A stretch of 64,000 bases of DNA from NCBI GenBank assembly GCA_017515465.1, contig JAFWFV010000001.1:43752-107751 (forward strand), given 5' to 3'. Below are positions 7,904 through 16,879 of this stretch, one piece after another. How positions within the stretch are numbered: the stretch's first letter is position 1; each line of letters begins with the position of its first letter. Under the pieces are notes generated by a model. It did not search any database and was not told where the DNA came from. It saw nothing but the letters and a program-made list of their open reading frames with translations. The position numbers and the translations under genes were made by a program. Source of the DNA: Clostridiales bacterium. Lineage in GTDB: Bacteria > Bacillota > Clostridia > Saccharofermentanales > Saccharofermentanaceae.

Positions 7904-8509
7904 ATGGCTAAGCATGACAAGACTGATATAGGGATCTCCACGTTGCTTAATCCGGTCCCTGTGGTAATGATCTCTGCATCAAATCTCAAAGGGGAGAATA
8001 ATGTCTGCACAGTAGCATGGGCAGGAACTGTCAATTCAGAACCTCCCATAGTTTCCATATCCCTGCGCAAATCCAGACTGACCCATGATTATGTTGAGGA
8101 GACGGGTGAGTTCGTCATTAATCTTGTCAACAAATCCTTGGCTAAACCCTGTGATTACGTGGGAGTGAAGTCCGGCAGGGATGAGGATAAGATCTCAAAG
8201 TGCGGGCTGTCCGTATATAGATCAGACTATCTGGAGCATGCTGTAGCCATTAAGGAATCTCCGGTCAACATCTTCTGCAAAGTCATAAGCAGACAGGAAC
8301 TGGGATCTCATGATATGTATCTGGCAGAGATCAAAGGCATCAAGGCTGATTCGTACCTCCTGGATGAAAACGGCAGGCTGTGTCTGGACAATGCCAGGCT
8401 CGTTGCATATAACCACGGTGAGTATTATCTGCTGGGTGAAAAGATAGGCTTCTTCGGTTATTCCCTGGCAAGTGAAGAGATACTCAAAAAGAGACTGGGA
8501 AAGACCTGA
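7904..8509 (+). CDS. Flavin reductase-like FMN-binding protein
   Basis: 201 residues, a typical length for the FMN-binding split-barrel flavin reductase family. Visible motifs are NPVPVVMISA, NVCTVAWAGTVNSEPPIVSISLR (split into strand and turn) and HDYVEETGEFVINL, which form the flavin pocket. These enzymes bind FMN and reduce it or use it for small redox reactions in the cytoplasm. The start has a strong GGAGGAG site 6 nt upstream and is 11 nt after the Ogt-fusion gene, so the two are probably cotranscribed. The physiological substrate is not evident. Confidence 0.85.
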   Translation: MAKHDKTDIGISTLLNPVPVVMISASNLKGENNVCTVAWAGTVNSEPPIVSISLRKSRLTHDYVEETGEFVINLVNKSLAKPCDYVGVKSGRDEDKISKCGLSVYRSDYLEHAVAIKESPVNIFCKVISRQELGSHDMYLAEIKGIKADSYLLDENGRLCLDNARLVAYNHGEYYLLGEKIGFFGYSLASEEILKKRLGKT

Positions 8510-8938
8510 TCAGATCAGGTCAGTTTCATCCTCGGTAAAAACTCTGATCCCGTTATTGATCAGCAGATCGCAGGTAACGCCGTTGCCTTCCTTTTTGCTT
8601 CCGGAGAAAGACCCGTCATAGATGGTGCCTTTTCCGCACGAAGGACTGTTGGCCTTAAGTATTGCCGTATCAGCTCCTGTCAGCTTTGCGATCTGAAGAG
8701 CGGCGTCCGCACCCCAGTTATATTCGGCGGTAACATCATTGCCGTTTTTCATGATCACTTTGTCTCCGACTCTCTCAGAGGGAGTCCTCGGTGTGGGAAG
8801 ACCGCCAAGCTGTTCGGGGCAGACGGGAATGAGCTGATTATCACTTCCCAGGTCTATGACTTTCTGACAGGGACAGGAGTCTCCTTTGTATCTGCAATCG
8901 ATCCCCAGCAGGCAGGCGCTCACAAGAATTACTGACAT
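8510..8938 (-). CDS. DUF523 family protein
   Basis: 142 residues, the usual size. The family hallmarks are all present: an N-terminal ILVSACLLGIDCRYKG, a CPEQLGGLPTPRTPSE loop, and KANSPSCGKGTIYDG. The conserved Cys residues in CLLG, DCRY, CP and PSCG suggest metal or Fe-S binding, but the biochemical role is not established. It is convergent with the flavin reductase gene, stop against stop, with no room for a terminator between them. Confidence 0.9.
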   Translation of the reverse strand: MSVILVSACLLGIDCRYKGDSCPCQKVIDLGSDNQLIPVCPEQLGGLPTPRTPSERVGDKVIMKNGNDVTAEYNWGADAALQIAKLTGADTAILKANSPSCGKGTIYDGSFSGSKKEGNGVTCDLLINNGIRVFTEDETDLI

Positions 8939-8980
8939 TTTTCATACCACCATTTTTAGGATAAAAGTACATAAATCGTG

Positions 8981-9009
8981 TTTATTAAATCCGTTTTATT
9001 TATTATAAT
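8981..9009 (+). promoter_or_regulatory. Promoter of the upp-like/permease operon
   Basis: TTTATT (8981-8986), a 17-nt spacer and TATAAT (9004-9009). The leader to the ATG at 9055 is short and holds no obvious attenuator. Confidence 0.6.
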
Positions 9010-9054
9010 TTTTATAGTGTGCTTTTTGCAAATAAAAAAATGCGAGGTGTTTTT

Positions 9055-9714
9055 ATGGACAGTAAGTATATGAAAAACGTTACTGTATTCGACCACCCTT
9101 TGATCAGGCACAAAGTTACCCATCTGTGTGACGTTAATACCGGTTCAAAGGAATTCTGTGAGATCGTTTCCGAGATAACGATGCTTATGGGCTATGAGGT
9201 GCTCAAAGATCTTCCGACCAAGATGGTGGAGATCCAGGCACCTCTTTCCAAGTTTATGTCTCCCGTTCTCGCAGAGGATTTTACCATCGTTCCCATCCTT
9301 AGGGCAGGACTGGGGATGGTAGACGGTCTCAGGGACCTGCTGCCCACGGCTAAGGTCGGCCATGTTGGTCTTTACAGAGACGAGACCACTCTGCAGCCCG
9401 TTCAGTATTACTACAAGATGCCTGTTGACATCGCCCAGGGTCAGGTTATAGTAGTGGATCCCGCATTTGCAACCGGAGTCAGCGCAAATGCCGCCATCAA
9501 CCTCCTCAAGGATGCAGGTTGTAAGCGTATCAAGTTCATGTGCATCTTTGCAAATGATCAGGGAATAGAACTTGTTGCCAAGAATCATCCTGACGTACCC
9601 ATCTATGCAGCATATCATTCAACGCTCCCTCTTAATGCTCACGGTTATATCGTAGATGCTGCGGGAGATGCTGGTGACAGAGTCTGCGGAACAGTAAGTT
9701 ACAAGCCGCAGTAA
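9055..9714 (+). CDS. upp: Uracil phosphoribosyltransferase homologue, divergent active-site loops
   Basis: 219 residues from ATG 9055 (GAGGTG upstream); an upstream in-frame ATG at 9019 lies too close to the promoter. Upp converts uracil and PRPP to UMP. The fold is clear: VFDHPLIRHKVT, VPILRAGLGMVDGL, KVGHVGLYRDE. Two loops differ from the family. The PRPP loop reads DPAFATGVSA (135-144) where DPMLATGGSA is usual. The base-binding region (about 187-205) reads YHSTLPLNAHGYIVDAAGD where a DE-LNEKGYIVPGLGD pattern is expected. An NCS2 permease follows 18 nt later, which supports nucleobase salvage, but the substrate may not be uracil. Confidence 0.75.
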   Translation: MDSKYMKNVTVFDHPLIRHKVTHLCDVNTGSKEFCEIVSEITMLMGYEVLKDLPTKMVEIQAPLSKFMSPVLAEDFTIVPILRAGLGMVDGLRDLLPTAKVGHVGLYRDETTLQPVQYYYKMPVDIAQGQVIVVDPAFATGVSANAAINLLKDAGCKRIKFMCIFANDQGIELVAKNHPDVPIYAAYHSTLPLNAHGYIVDAAGDAGDRVCGTVSYKPQ

Positions 9715-9732
9715 TCTAATCCGGAGGGGAAT

Positions 9733-11205
9733 ATGAAACTTGTTTATGACGTAAGTGACAGGCCTGCGTTTAAAAAGGTCCTGTTGTTTGCTTTTCAGCA
9801 AATGATCGCCATCATGGCGGCTACGCTCCTCGTTCCGATGCTCGTAACGTCATTCGGACTTGAGGCAGATCCTTCAGCGGCACTGTTCGGTGCAGGCATT
9901 GGTACACTGGTATATATATTCTTTACGCAGAAGAAGAGCCCAGTCTTCCTTGGCAGTTCCTTTACGTTCCTAGGCGCTTATTCAGCATCCATAGGACAGA
10001 ACTTCGGGTATCTCGGCATCATCCTGGGTGTGCTCTTTGCAGGCCTTGTTTATGTGATCATCGGACTTATCATCAAATATGTCGGACCCAAGTGGGTCAA
10101 CATGCTCATGCCGTCCGTTATCATCGGACCCATCGTTGCGATCATCGGTCTGTCTCTTTCTGGTACGGCAACATCCTGGATGGCTACTAATGGCGGTGAT
10201 GATTACAGCCTTTTGACGATCCTGATCGGAGCGATTACTTTCTTTGCGATCGTAATAGCTTCTGTCAAGGGTTCCGAAAACATCAGGCTCGTGCCTTTTA
10301 TCGTTGGTATAGCCATTGGTTATTTTATCGCTCTTGGCCTGACTCTCGTAGGAGGAGCTGCTGATATCGATTCTCTCCAGGTAATGAGCTTCGACTCTTT
10401 TGAAACGGCTTTTAAGCCTTTGACATTCTCATCTTTCATCAGGATCCCGGATTTCTTCTTCGTAAAGGCGATCCAGGAAAAGGGCTGGATGACACTGTCT
10501 CTTGCTGATATCGGATCCATTGCGATCATCTATGTTCCTATCGGAGTTGTTGAACTGGCACAGCATATCGCTGACCACAAGAACCTCGGCAATATCATCA
10601 ACAAGGATCTGATCATCGATCCCGGACTCGATAAGACGCTCATGGGCGATGGTGTAGGTTCCATCGTCGGATCATTGTTCGGCGGTGCAGCTAATACTAC
10701 ATACGGCGAGTCCATCGGATGTGTTGCCATTACCGGAAATGCTTCGATCGTAACAATAGCTGTTGCATCCCTTGGAAGCATGATACTTTCATTCTTCACG
10801 CCTTTTGTTGCGATCATCAACTCTATCCCTAAATGCGTTATGGGCGGAGCCTGTGTAGCACTGTACGGATTCATTGCCGTTTCAGGTCTGCAGATGCTCA
10901 GAAGGGTAGACCTGAACAATAACAAGAACCTCTTTATAGTCTCCGGTATCCTGGTAACTGGTATCGGCGGACTTACCCTGGAGTTTGGTACAAACAAGCT
11001 TACGGGAGGCCCTATCCTGACGATCACATCACTGGCAGTAGCCCTGCTCTTCGGTTTCATTACGAACCTCATCGTTAATAACGGCAGGTTTGAAGAAGAG
11101 TATTCAGAAAAAGATCTTAAGAAAGCTCAGCCTGAAGCTCTTGCTGCAAAAGGTGTAACGCCTGTTGCCCCGCGCAAGGACAGGAAGAAAAAAGGTAAGA
11201 AGTAA
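9733..11205 (+). CDS. NCS2 nucleobase permease (UraA-like)
   Basis: 490 residues, somewhat longer than usual because of a basic Lys/Arg-rich tail. There are about 12 hydrophobic helices and the family features QQMIAIMAATLLVPML near the start, FLGSSFTFLGAY, and VVELAQHIADHKNL. The helix-10 segment GGAANTTYGESIGC is close to UraA's NTTYGENIG. It imports uracil or a related base with protons. A perfect GGAGGGG site precedes the ATG. It is in an operon with the phosphoribosyltransferase, the usual salvage arrangement, and a terminator follows. Confidence 0.88.
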   Translation: MKLVYDVSDRPAFKKVLLFAFQQMIAIMAATLLVPMLVTSFGLEADPSAALFGAGIGTLVYIFFTQKKSPVFLGSSFTFLGAYSASIGQNFGYLGIILGVLFAGLVYVIIGLIIKYVGPKWVNMLMPSVIIGPIVAIIGLSLSGTATSWMATNGGDDYSLLTILIGAITFFAIVIASVKGSENIRLVPFIVGIAIGYFIALGLTLVGGAADIDSLQVMSFDSFETAFKPLTFSSFIRIPDFFFVKAIQEKGWMTLSLADIGSIAIIYVPIGVVELAQHIADHKNLGNIINKDLIIDPGLDKTLMGDGVGSIVGSLFGGAANTTYGESIGCVAITGNASIVTIAVASLGSMILSFFTPFVAIINSIPKCVMGGACVALYGFIAVSGLQMLRRVDLNNNKNLFIVSGILVTGIGGLTLEFGTNKLTGGPILTITSLAVALLFGFITNLIVNNGRFEEEYSEKDLKKAQPEALAAKGVTPVAPRKDRKKKGKK

Positions 11206-11227
11206 TACCTTCTCTTAAGCAAAAAGA

Positions 11228-11256
11228 ATCCCGGCAATAATGCCGGGATATTTTTG
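11228..11256 (+). terminator. Rho-independent terminator
   Basis: Nine-bp stem ATCCCGGCA / TGCCGGGAT, ATAA loop, then ATTTTT. It ends the upp-permease operon. Confidence 0.9.
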
Positions 11257-11276
11257 TTGTCAGATATTGGATTATC

Positions 11277-11699
11277 TTATTTGATCAGTTTCTGGATGAA
11301 CATGCTCTCTTTTAATGTGATCCTGTTATCTGCAGAAACGATGCAGAGCATGAAGGAAACCATGTCAGCCTTAACGTTGAGATCGAGGTTGCCGAATACG
11401 TCAACGATAATGTCTGCGAGTTCTCTCAATGCCTTTGCATTCGTATTCTTTACGAGATTCTCTGCATTCTCGTATCCGATGTCAAGTCCGGTAGCAGAAG
11501 CAACGAGAGTATATTCAGAGCCCTGGAGCTCGCCGTCTGCAGCACATGCAGCACGGACAAGGATCTTAAAGGCTTCGAGTCCGTTAGGGAGGACCATGAG
11601 TGCGGGGATGATGCTCTTGGAAAGCTCAGCGAGCTCGTCGCGTCTCTCCTCAAAAGTCATGTCTTCATATCTGTGACAGAGTTTTTCAAATTCAAACAT
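11277..11699 (-). CDS. TerB-like small protein
   Basis: 140 residues, all helical in character, soluble. Two repeats of an acidic motif, AACAADGELQGSEY and CIVSADNRITLKES, resemble the metal-binding helix turns of TerB/DUF533-like proteins. An RBS (GGAGG) lies upstream of the ATG. It follows the DUF975 gene by 16 nt in the same direction, so the two form an operon. No function can be assigned beyond the fold guess. Confidence 0.6.
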   Translation of the reverse strand: MFEFEKLCHRYEDMTFEERRDELAELSKSIIPALMVLPNGLEAFKILVRAACAADGELQGSEYTLVASATGLDIGYENAENLVKNTNAKALRELADIIVDVFGNLDLNVKADMVSFMLCIVSADNRITLKESMFIQKLIK

Positions 11700-11715
11700 T
11701 GTTTAATACCTCCAA

Positions 11716-12564
11716 TCAATACTGTGCGGGAGCAGCTGTCAGATTAAATTCTTCGGGAGCTGCGATACCCTTTGCGATCGCCTTGTCACGGAGAACGAGA
11801 TAGAGCTCACAATATGTAGCCTGAACGTAAGGTGTTACAAAATATGTACCTATGCAGCATGCAAGGAGACCGAGGAGCTGCCATCCGATGAATGACAACT
11901 GAAGCACGAACAGATCCCACTTTTCACCTTCCATCGTCTTCTTTGTGATCTCGAAGGCTCTGTCCTTGGAGATATCGGGATTGTCGGCAAGGATGTAAGG
12001 GATCATGAAGTATTCCAGTTCCTTGATGATGCCGGGGATGATGAACAGGAGTGTCCACAGCCAGATGAACAGCCTGTAGAAGAACATTACCTTGACCCTG
12101 GCCATGTATTTGCCATTCCTGAATCCGTCAAACAGATTGACAAAATTGGCGTTTCCGTAATGCTGGTCGATAAAATACTTGTTGTAACCAACAGTCATCG
12201 GCGACGTTACGAATATGTTAAATGCGGCCTTGAGAAGTGAGATGAACAGGGAAAATACAAGTGCTCCGACACTGATAGCGATGATTGCGGGATTAAAGTA
12301 TGAGTCAACGATATTCTGTGCCTGCTGGATCTCAGATTCTGACATGTTGGTATTATCATCGAGATAATCGCGGACGTCGATCATGTGAGTCCTGCTGGAC
12401 GTGTAATTATTGTTGGTGCTACCCAGATTACTCGTGCCTCTGTAACCGCTGCTTGCTCCAAACGAAGTTATGATGGCGAATACGATGCATACGGCGAATG
12501 CCATCCAGTAATTTGCCTTGAGTACTTCTTTGGCAGATGTCTTAAGTCTTTCTCTTGTCCACAT
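11716..12564 (-). CDS. DUF975 family integral membrane protein
   Basis: 282 residues starting MWTRERLKTSAKEVLKANYW, the typical DUF975 opening, then four or more hydrophobic helices with the family pattern MTVGYNKYFIDQ and FIIPGIIKELEYFMIPYILAD. A long polar extracytoplasmic loop (about 40-85) separates the first two helices. The start has GGAGAA upstream. It precedes the TerB-like gene. The family has no established activity. Confidence 0.8.
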   Translation of the reverse strand: MWTRERLKTSAKEVLKANYWMAFAVCIVFAIITSFGASSGYRGTSNLGSTNNNYTSSRTHMIDVRDYLDDNTNMSESEIQQAQNIVDSYFNPAIIAISVGALVFSLFISLLKAAFNIFVTSPMTVGYNKYFIDQHYGNANFVNLFDGFRNGKYMARVKVMFFYRLFIWLWTLLFIIPGIIKELEYFMIPYILADNPDISKDRAFEITKKTMEGEKWDLFVLQLSFIGWQLLGLLACCIGTYFVTPYVQATYCELYLVLRDKAIAKGIAAPEEFNLTAAPAQY

Positions 12565-12607
12565 AATGATTCTCCTTATATCAGAATTAATTGGATTATA
12601 TCATATA

Positions 12608-14272
12608 TTATGTTCCGGGCTTGTAACTGTCTTTGAGCGATACAGCTCTGTTAAAGACTAGATGTCCGGGTCTTGAATCCTTGTTATCGGCACAGAAGTA
12701 ACCGACTCTCAGGAACTGGAATCTGTCAGCAGGCTGTGTTGACTCCAGTGATCTCTCGATCTTGGCTCCCTTGATCACGGTAAGTGATTCGGGATTGATG
12801 AAGTCCAGATAGTTGCAGTCTGCCAGGTCTGGCTACTCAGTGGTGAAGAGCTTGTCGTAGAGCCTGATCTCGGCATCGATCGCAGTTTTGGAATCAACCC
12901 AGTGGATGGTAGACTTGATCTTTCTGCCGTCCTTGGGATCTCCGCCTCTGCTCTCAACGTCATATTCGCAGTGGACTGCCTTAACAATTCCTTCTTCATC
13001 CTTGTCACATCCAGTGCACTTTACGATGTAGGCAGACTTGAGCCTGACCTCGTTTCCGGGGAAGAGACGGAAGTATTTCTTTTCGGGAACTTCCATAAAG
13101 TCCTCGGAATCGATCCAGAGTTCCCTGGAGAAAGATACCTTTCTCGTACCGTCATCAGGATTTTCGGGGTTATTCTCGACAGTGAACTCCTCGTTCATAT
13201 CCTCGGGATAATTGTCGATGATCAGCTTGACGGGGTGCAGAACGGCCATTGCTCTCTTTGCGGTCTTGTTCAGATCCTCTCTGAGGCAGTATTCCAGGAA
13301 GGCAAAGTCGACAAGGGAGTTAACCTTGGATACACCGTTCCTCTCATGAAATGCTCTGATGGCTGCGGGAGTATATCCGCGTCTTCTGAGTCCACACAGG
13401 GTAGGCATCCTGGGATCATCCCAACCGTCTACATAGCCGCTCTCGATGAGGTTTCTGAGCTTACGCTTGCTGAGGACCGTATTTGTAATTCCGAGACGTG
13501 CAAATTCGATCTGACGGGGCTTGCATTCTACGGATATGTTCTGAACGACCCAGTCGTAGAGAGGCCTGTGGGATTCGAATTCCAGGGAACACAGGGAATG
13601 CGTGATCCCTTCGAGAGCATCTTCTATAGGATGCGCAAAGTCATACATGGGGTAGATGACCCACTTAGTGCCCTGACGGTGGTGGGGAAGACGGTTGATC
13701 CTGTAGATGACCGGATCTCTCATGTTAAAGTTTCCGGATGTCAGATCGATCTTGGCACGGAGTGTCATCTTGCCGTCTTCGAACTCTCCGTCACGCATCC
13801 TCTGGAACAGATCGAGGCTCTCCTCGATGGGACGGTCTCTGTAAGGGCTGGTGGCGGGAGTCTGCGTGTCACCGCGCATCTCCTTCATCTGTTCCGGGGT
13901 AAGTTCACATACGTATGCCAGGCCCTTCTTGATGAGCTCGATTGCATATTCATACATCTTCTCAAAATAGTCGGATGCATAATAGAACCTGTCATCCCAG
14001 TCATGACCCAGCCACTTGATGTCTTCCTTGATGGCTTCAACGTATTCCTCGTCTTCCTTGGTGGGATTAGTATCATCCATCCTGAGGTTGCAGAGTCCGT
14101 TGTACTGTTCAGCCATTCCGAAGTCGATCTCCAGGGCCTTTGCATGTCCGATGTGGAGGTAGCCGTTAGGCTCGGGTGGGAATCTGGTATGTACGGTCTT
14201 GCCGTAGCATCTGCCGCCTTCCTTTAATTCTTCGTCGATGATCTCCTGAATAAAATGCTTGTTGTCAGCCAT
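12608..14272 (-). CDS. glnS: Glutaminyl-tRNA synthetase interrupted by an in-frame amber codon
   Basis: Charges tRNA-Gln with glutamine. From the ATG at 14272 the frame gives 479 residues: class I HIGH motif (residues 40-43 after PPEPNGYL), VLSKRKL as the KMSKS equivalent, and most of the anticodon-binding barrels. It then meets TAG (12833-12835). The same frame continues without any shift for 74 more codons to TAA at 12608, reading [17 protein letters not shown], then a family-typical C-terminus with [12 protein letters not shown] and NRAVSLKDS. Total length with the amber read is 554 residues, the usual GlnRS length. This is therefore one TAG in an otherwise intact gene: a nonsense mutation, a sequencing error, or read-through. 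It lies 1 nt downstream of gltX. Confidence 0.9.
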
Positions 14273-14273
14273 T

Positions 14274-15728
14274 TCAAAGCTCCTTTATCTTTTCTAATCC
14301 TATCCTGATCCTTCTGAGGGATTCATCCTTGCCCAGCAGTATCAGTACTTCTGCACAGCCGCCGGGTGTAACTGCGACTCCTGCAGCAGCGATCCTGACG
14401 GGCCACATTATAACTGAGTTCTTGATCTCATTAGATTCAGCATATGCCTTCAATGCTTCTGTGATCGCATCGCGGTCCCAGGGGGTGTTCTCCAGGAGGG
14501 GGATCGAATCCTCGAGCATCTTTACGGAAGACTCTATGCTGGATTTGCTCTTCTTATGCTCAAACAGTGAGATATCGTAATCAGCCAGTTCTCCGAGAAA
14601 TGCGAGTTTTTCTTCCAGCTGGTTAAACCTGGTGATCCTGGGCTTTAGTATCTCATCGAGAAGTGCATATTTATCTTCGCTTATGCCGTATCTGTCGTAG
14701 TAGGGCTTGGCATGTGCAGTAAAGGTCTCTGTATCCATTGCTTTGATGTGTTCGGCATTTACCCATTCCAGCTTGTCGTAGTCAAATACGCTGGGGGATT
14801 TTGATATTCCGTGGATATCGAAAACCTTTGTGAGCTCATCCAGATCAAAGATCTCGCGGTTGTCAGAAGGAGCCCATCCGAGGAGTGCGATATAGTTGAT
14901 TATCGCCTCAGGCAGGAATCCGTCGTTTATGAGATCCATGAATCCTGTTGAACCGTGACGCTTTGAAAGCTTGGATACTGTTTCGGTCCCGTCCTCGTTA
15001 ACAGTCTTTCCCATAATGAGAGGGAGATGAACGTATGTGGGGATGTCCCAGCCGAAAGCCCTGTAGAGTTCGTTGTATTTGGGCGTTGAAGAGAGGTATT
15101 CGCTCCCTCTTACGACATGTGTGATGCCCATTGTATGGTCGTCTATTACATTTGCGAAGTTATATGTGGGGAATCCGTCTGCCTTCAGCAGGATCTGATC
15201 GTCCAGATCCTCGTTGGGAACGGTGATATCGCCGTAGACCAGGTCATTATATGTTGTCTCGCCGGTCAGCGGCATCTTCTGCCTGATGACGTAAGGGATG
15301 CCTTTTGCCAGATTATCAGAGATCTCCTGCTCGGAAAGATCCCTGCAGTGACGGTCGTAGCCGGTAAGTCCGTTCTCATGAAGGCTGTCCAGCCTCTCCT
15401 TGGAGCAGAAGCAGTAATATGCATGGCCTGACTTAACCAGCTGTTCGGCATAGGGCTTATAAAGGCTCAGCCTCTCGCTTTGGACGTAAGGTCCGAAATC
15501 GCCTCCGATATCAGGTCCCTCGTCGTGCTTAAGGCCTGCGATCTTAAGTGTGTTGTAGATAACGTCTGTTGCGCCTTCAACATATCTCTCCTGATCGGTA
15601 TCCTCGATCCTCAATACGAAAGTACCGTCTTCGTGCTTTGCTATCAGGTATTCGTAAAGCGCAGTTCTCAGATTGCCCACATGCATGAAACCCGTGGGAC
15701 TGGGTGCAAATCTGGTTCTTATTGTCAT
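14274..15728 (-). CDS. gltX: Glutamyl-tRNA synthetase
   Basis: 484 residues, normal for GltX. It attaches glutamate to tRNA-Glu. Visible motifs are [20 protein letters not shown] (the HIGH signature is HVGN here), [11 protein letters not shown], and the KMSKS equivalent KLSKRHGS. The RBS GAGGG precedes the ATG. It is followed by glnS with a single base between them, so both are made from one message. tRNA-Glu(CTC) is encoded at 48956. Presence of both synthetases implies GltX need not be non-discriminating, unless glnS is inactive. Confidence 0.95.
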   Translation of the reverse strand: MTIRTRFAPSPTGFMHVGNLRTALYEYLIAKHEDGTFVLRIEDTDQERYVEGATDVIYNTLKIAGLKHDEGPDIGGDFGPYVQSERLSLYKPYAEQLVKSGHAYYCFCSKERLDSLHENGLTGYDRHCRDLSEQEISDNLAKGIPYVIRQKMPLTGETTYNDLVYGDITVPNEDLDDQILLKADGFPTYNFANVIDDHTMGITHVVRGSEYLSSTPKYNELYRAFGWDIPTYVHLPLIMGKTVNEDGTETVSKLSKRHGSTGFMDLINDGFLPEAIINYIALLGWAPSDNREIFDLDELTKVFDIHGISKSPSVFDYDKLEWVNAEHIKAMDTETFTAHAKPYYDRYGISEDKYALLDEILKPRITRFNQLEEKLAFLGELADYDISLFEHKKSKSSIESSVKMLEDSIPLLENTPWDRDAITEALKAYAESNEIKNSVIMWPVRIAAAGVAVTPGGCAEVLILLGKDESLRRIRIGLEKIKEL

Positions 15729-15760
15729 ATGAAACTCCCTCTAAAACTTTTGCAGTCTGT

Positions 15761-15766
15761 ATTATA
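15761..15766 (-). promoter_or_regulatory. -10 element of the gltX-glnS operon
   Basis: ATTATA on the plus strand reads TATAAT on the minus strand, 32 nt upstream of the gltX ATG. The -35 is poor (AAAATT). It lies in a divergent gap shared with the gene at 15836. Confidence 0.45.
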
Positions 15767-15835
15767 TCACTTATAATAATTAAAATTTTAGTGGTAATAT
15801 ACAAATATCTCTAAAAATAACGGGGGAATTTGCAT

Positions 15836-16879
15836 TTGGATAAGCTCAAGGTCAACCGTGAATATGAATTCTATTGCGGTCAGGACATTGCATTTGATTA
15901 TATAGCTGATTATATCAGCGAACGGATCGGGGACAAGGATATCAAGGATTCCAACATACTGGTGGTATCAGACCGCAATGTCGGCGGATATTTTTATTCC
16001 AGATTCGAACAGCAGTATCTTGAAAAAGGCGTCAGACCCGAACTTACCATAGTAGACGCCAGGGATAACTACAAGAATCTGTCTTCTGTTACTGAAGTCA
16101 TCAAGTCCTTAGTTGATTTTGACTTCGGAAAAGGTGACTGGGTGATCTCCCTGGGCGGAGGCGGTGTACTGGATGTAACGTCATTTGCCTGCAGGCTCTA
16201 TTCAGCTGACATCAATCTGATATGCATACCTACGACCCTTAATTCCATGGCTGAATCATCACTTTCCGGTGAGTCCTATATCAATTCCGGCAGCCACAAG
16301 AACGTTTTGTCGGTAGATTCCGTAATCAAGGCGGTATTTATAGATCCGTCCTTTCTCAAGACAGTTCCGCAGAAGGTTGCGACCAACGGCTACTCAGCCA
16401 TCATCAGATATGCAGTATTGGCTGATCCGACACTTCTTAAGGAACTGTTGGACACCTCCGATCTCAGGGTTTTCCTGGAACGTGTCTATGAGACCAGGTC
16501 CAAGGTTGAAAAGATGAATCCCGCACTGCTTACATTAGGTGCTGAACTGGCTGTTGCGATCGAGGGATATTTCCGCTTTATGAATTACTCAGAGGGCGAA
16601 GCCCTGGCCATCAGTCTTTATTCTGCAGTTCCTGTAAAGTACAGACAGGCACTGGATGTGCTGTATAATAAGCTTGGCCTGCCCAACAGACTGACTGGAG
16701 TTTCTGGCAACATGATCCTTAAGGTCCTTGAAGACGGTCTGGTACGTAAGTACAATAAAGAACTGTTTGACATAGTAGATCTTAAGCCCGGGGACAATAC
16801 CTGGATAGTCAGGAGCGTTACTGTGGATGAGGCCATGGAGATCTTAAAGAAAAGAACAGGTGTTATATGCGAAGGATAA
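15836..16879 (+). CDS. 3-dehydroquinate synthase homologue lacking metal ligands (probable pseudoenzyme)
   Basis: 347 residues from TTG 15836 (GGGGG 9 nt upstream; another TTG at 15830 is too close to the RBS). The NAD-binding core of the AroB family is clear: VVSDRNVGGY, ISLGGGGVLDVTSFA, and IPTTLNSMAESS. The catalytic positions are not kept. The GGKTGIN lysine loop reads SGESYIN. The G-AEVIK glutamate segment reads GYSAIIRYA. The GHTFGHAIE histidines read GAELAVAIE, and HGEAVAIG reads EGEALAIS. All three zinc ligands and the Lys are therefore missing. The C-terminus overlaps the next gene by 13 nt. A non-catalytic NAD- or phosphosugar-binding role is an inference. Confidence 0.75.
   Translation: MDKLKVNREYEFYCGQDIAFDYIADYISERIGDKDIKDSNILVVSDRNVGGYFYSRFEQQYLEKGVRPELTIVDARDNYKNLSSVTEVIKSLVDFDFGKGDWVISLGGGGVLDVTSFACRLYSADINLICIPTTLNSMAESSLSGESYINSGSHKNVLSVDSVIKAVFIDPSFLKTVPQKVATNGYSAIIRYAVLADPTLLKELLDTSDLRVFLERVYETRSKVEKMNPALLTLGAELAVAIEGYFRFMNYSEGEALAISLYSAVPVKYRQALDVLYNKLGLPNRLTGVSGNMILKVLEDGLVRKYNKELFDIVDLKPGDNTWIVRSVTVDEAMEILKKRTGVICEG

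Noticed and set aside
12833..12835. Genome-wide reassignment of TAG to glutamine
   Set aside because: At least three genes in the window (ending at 23727, 35290 and 56376) use TAG as a stop in the expected place, so the code is not changed globally; a local event in glnS is more likely.
12902..14227. 441-codon open frame on the plus strand across glnS
   Set aside because: It is antisense to a clear GlnRS, has no RBS and no recognisable domain; long antisense frames are a by-product of codon use here.
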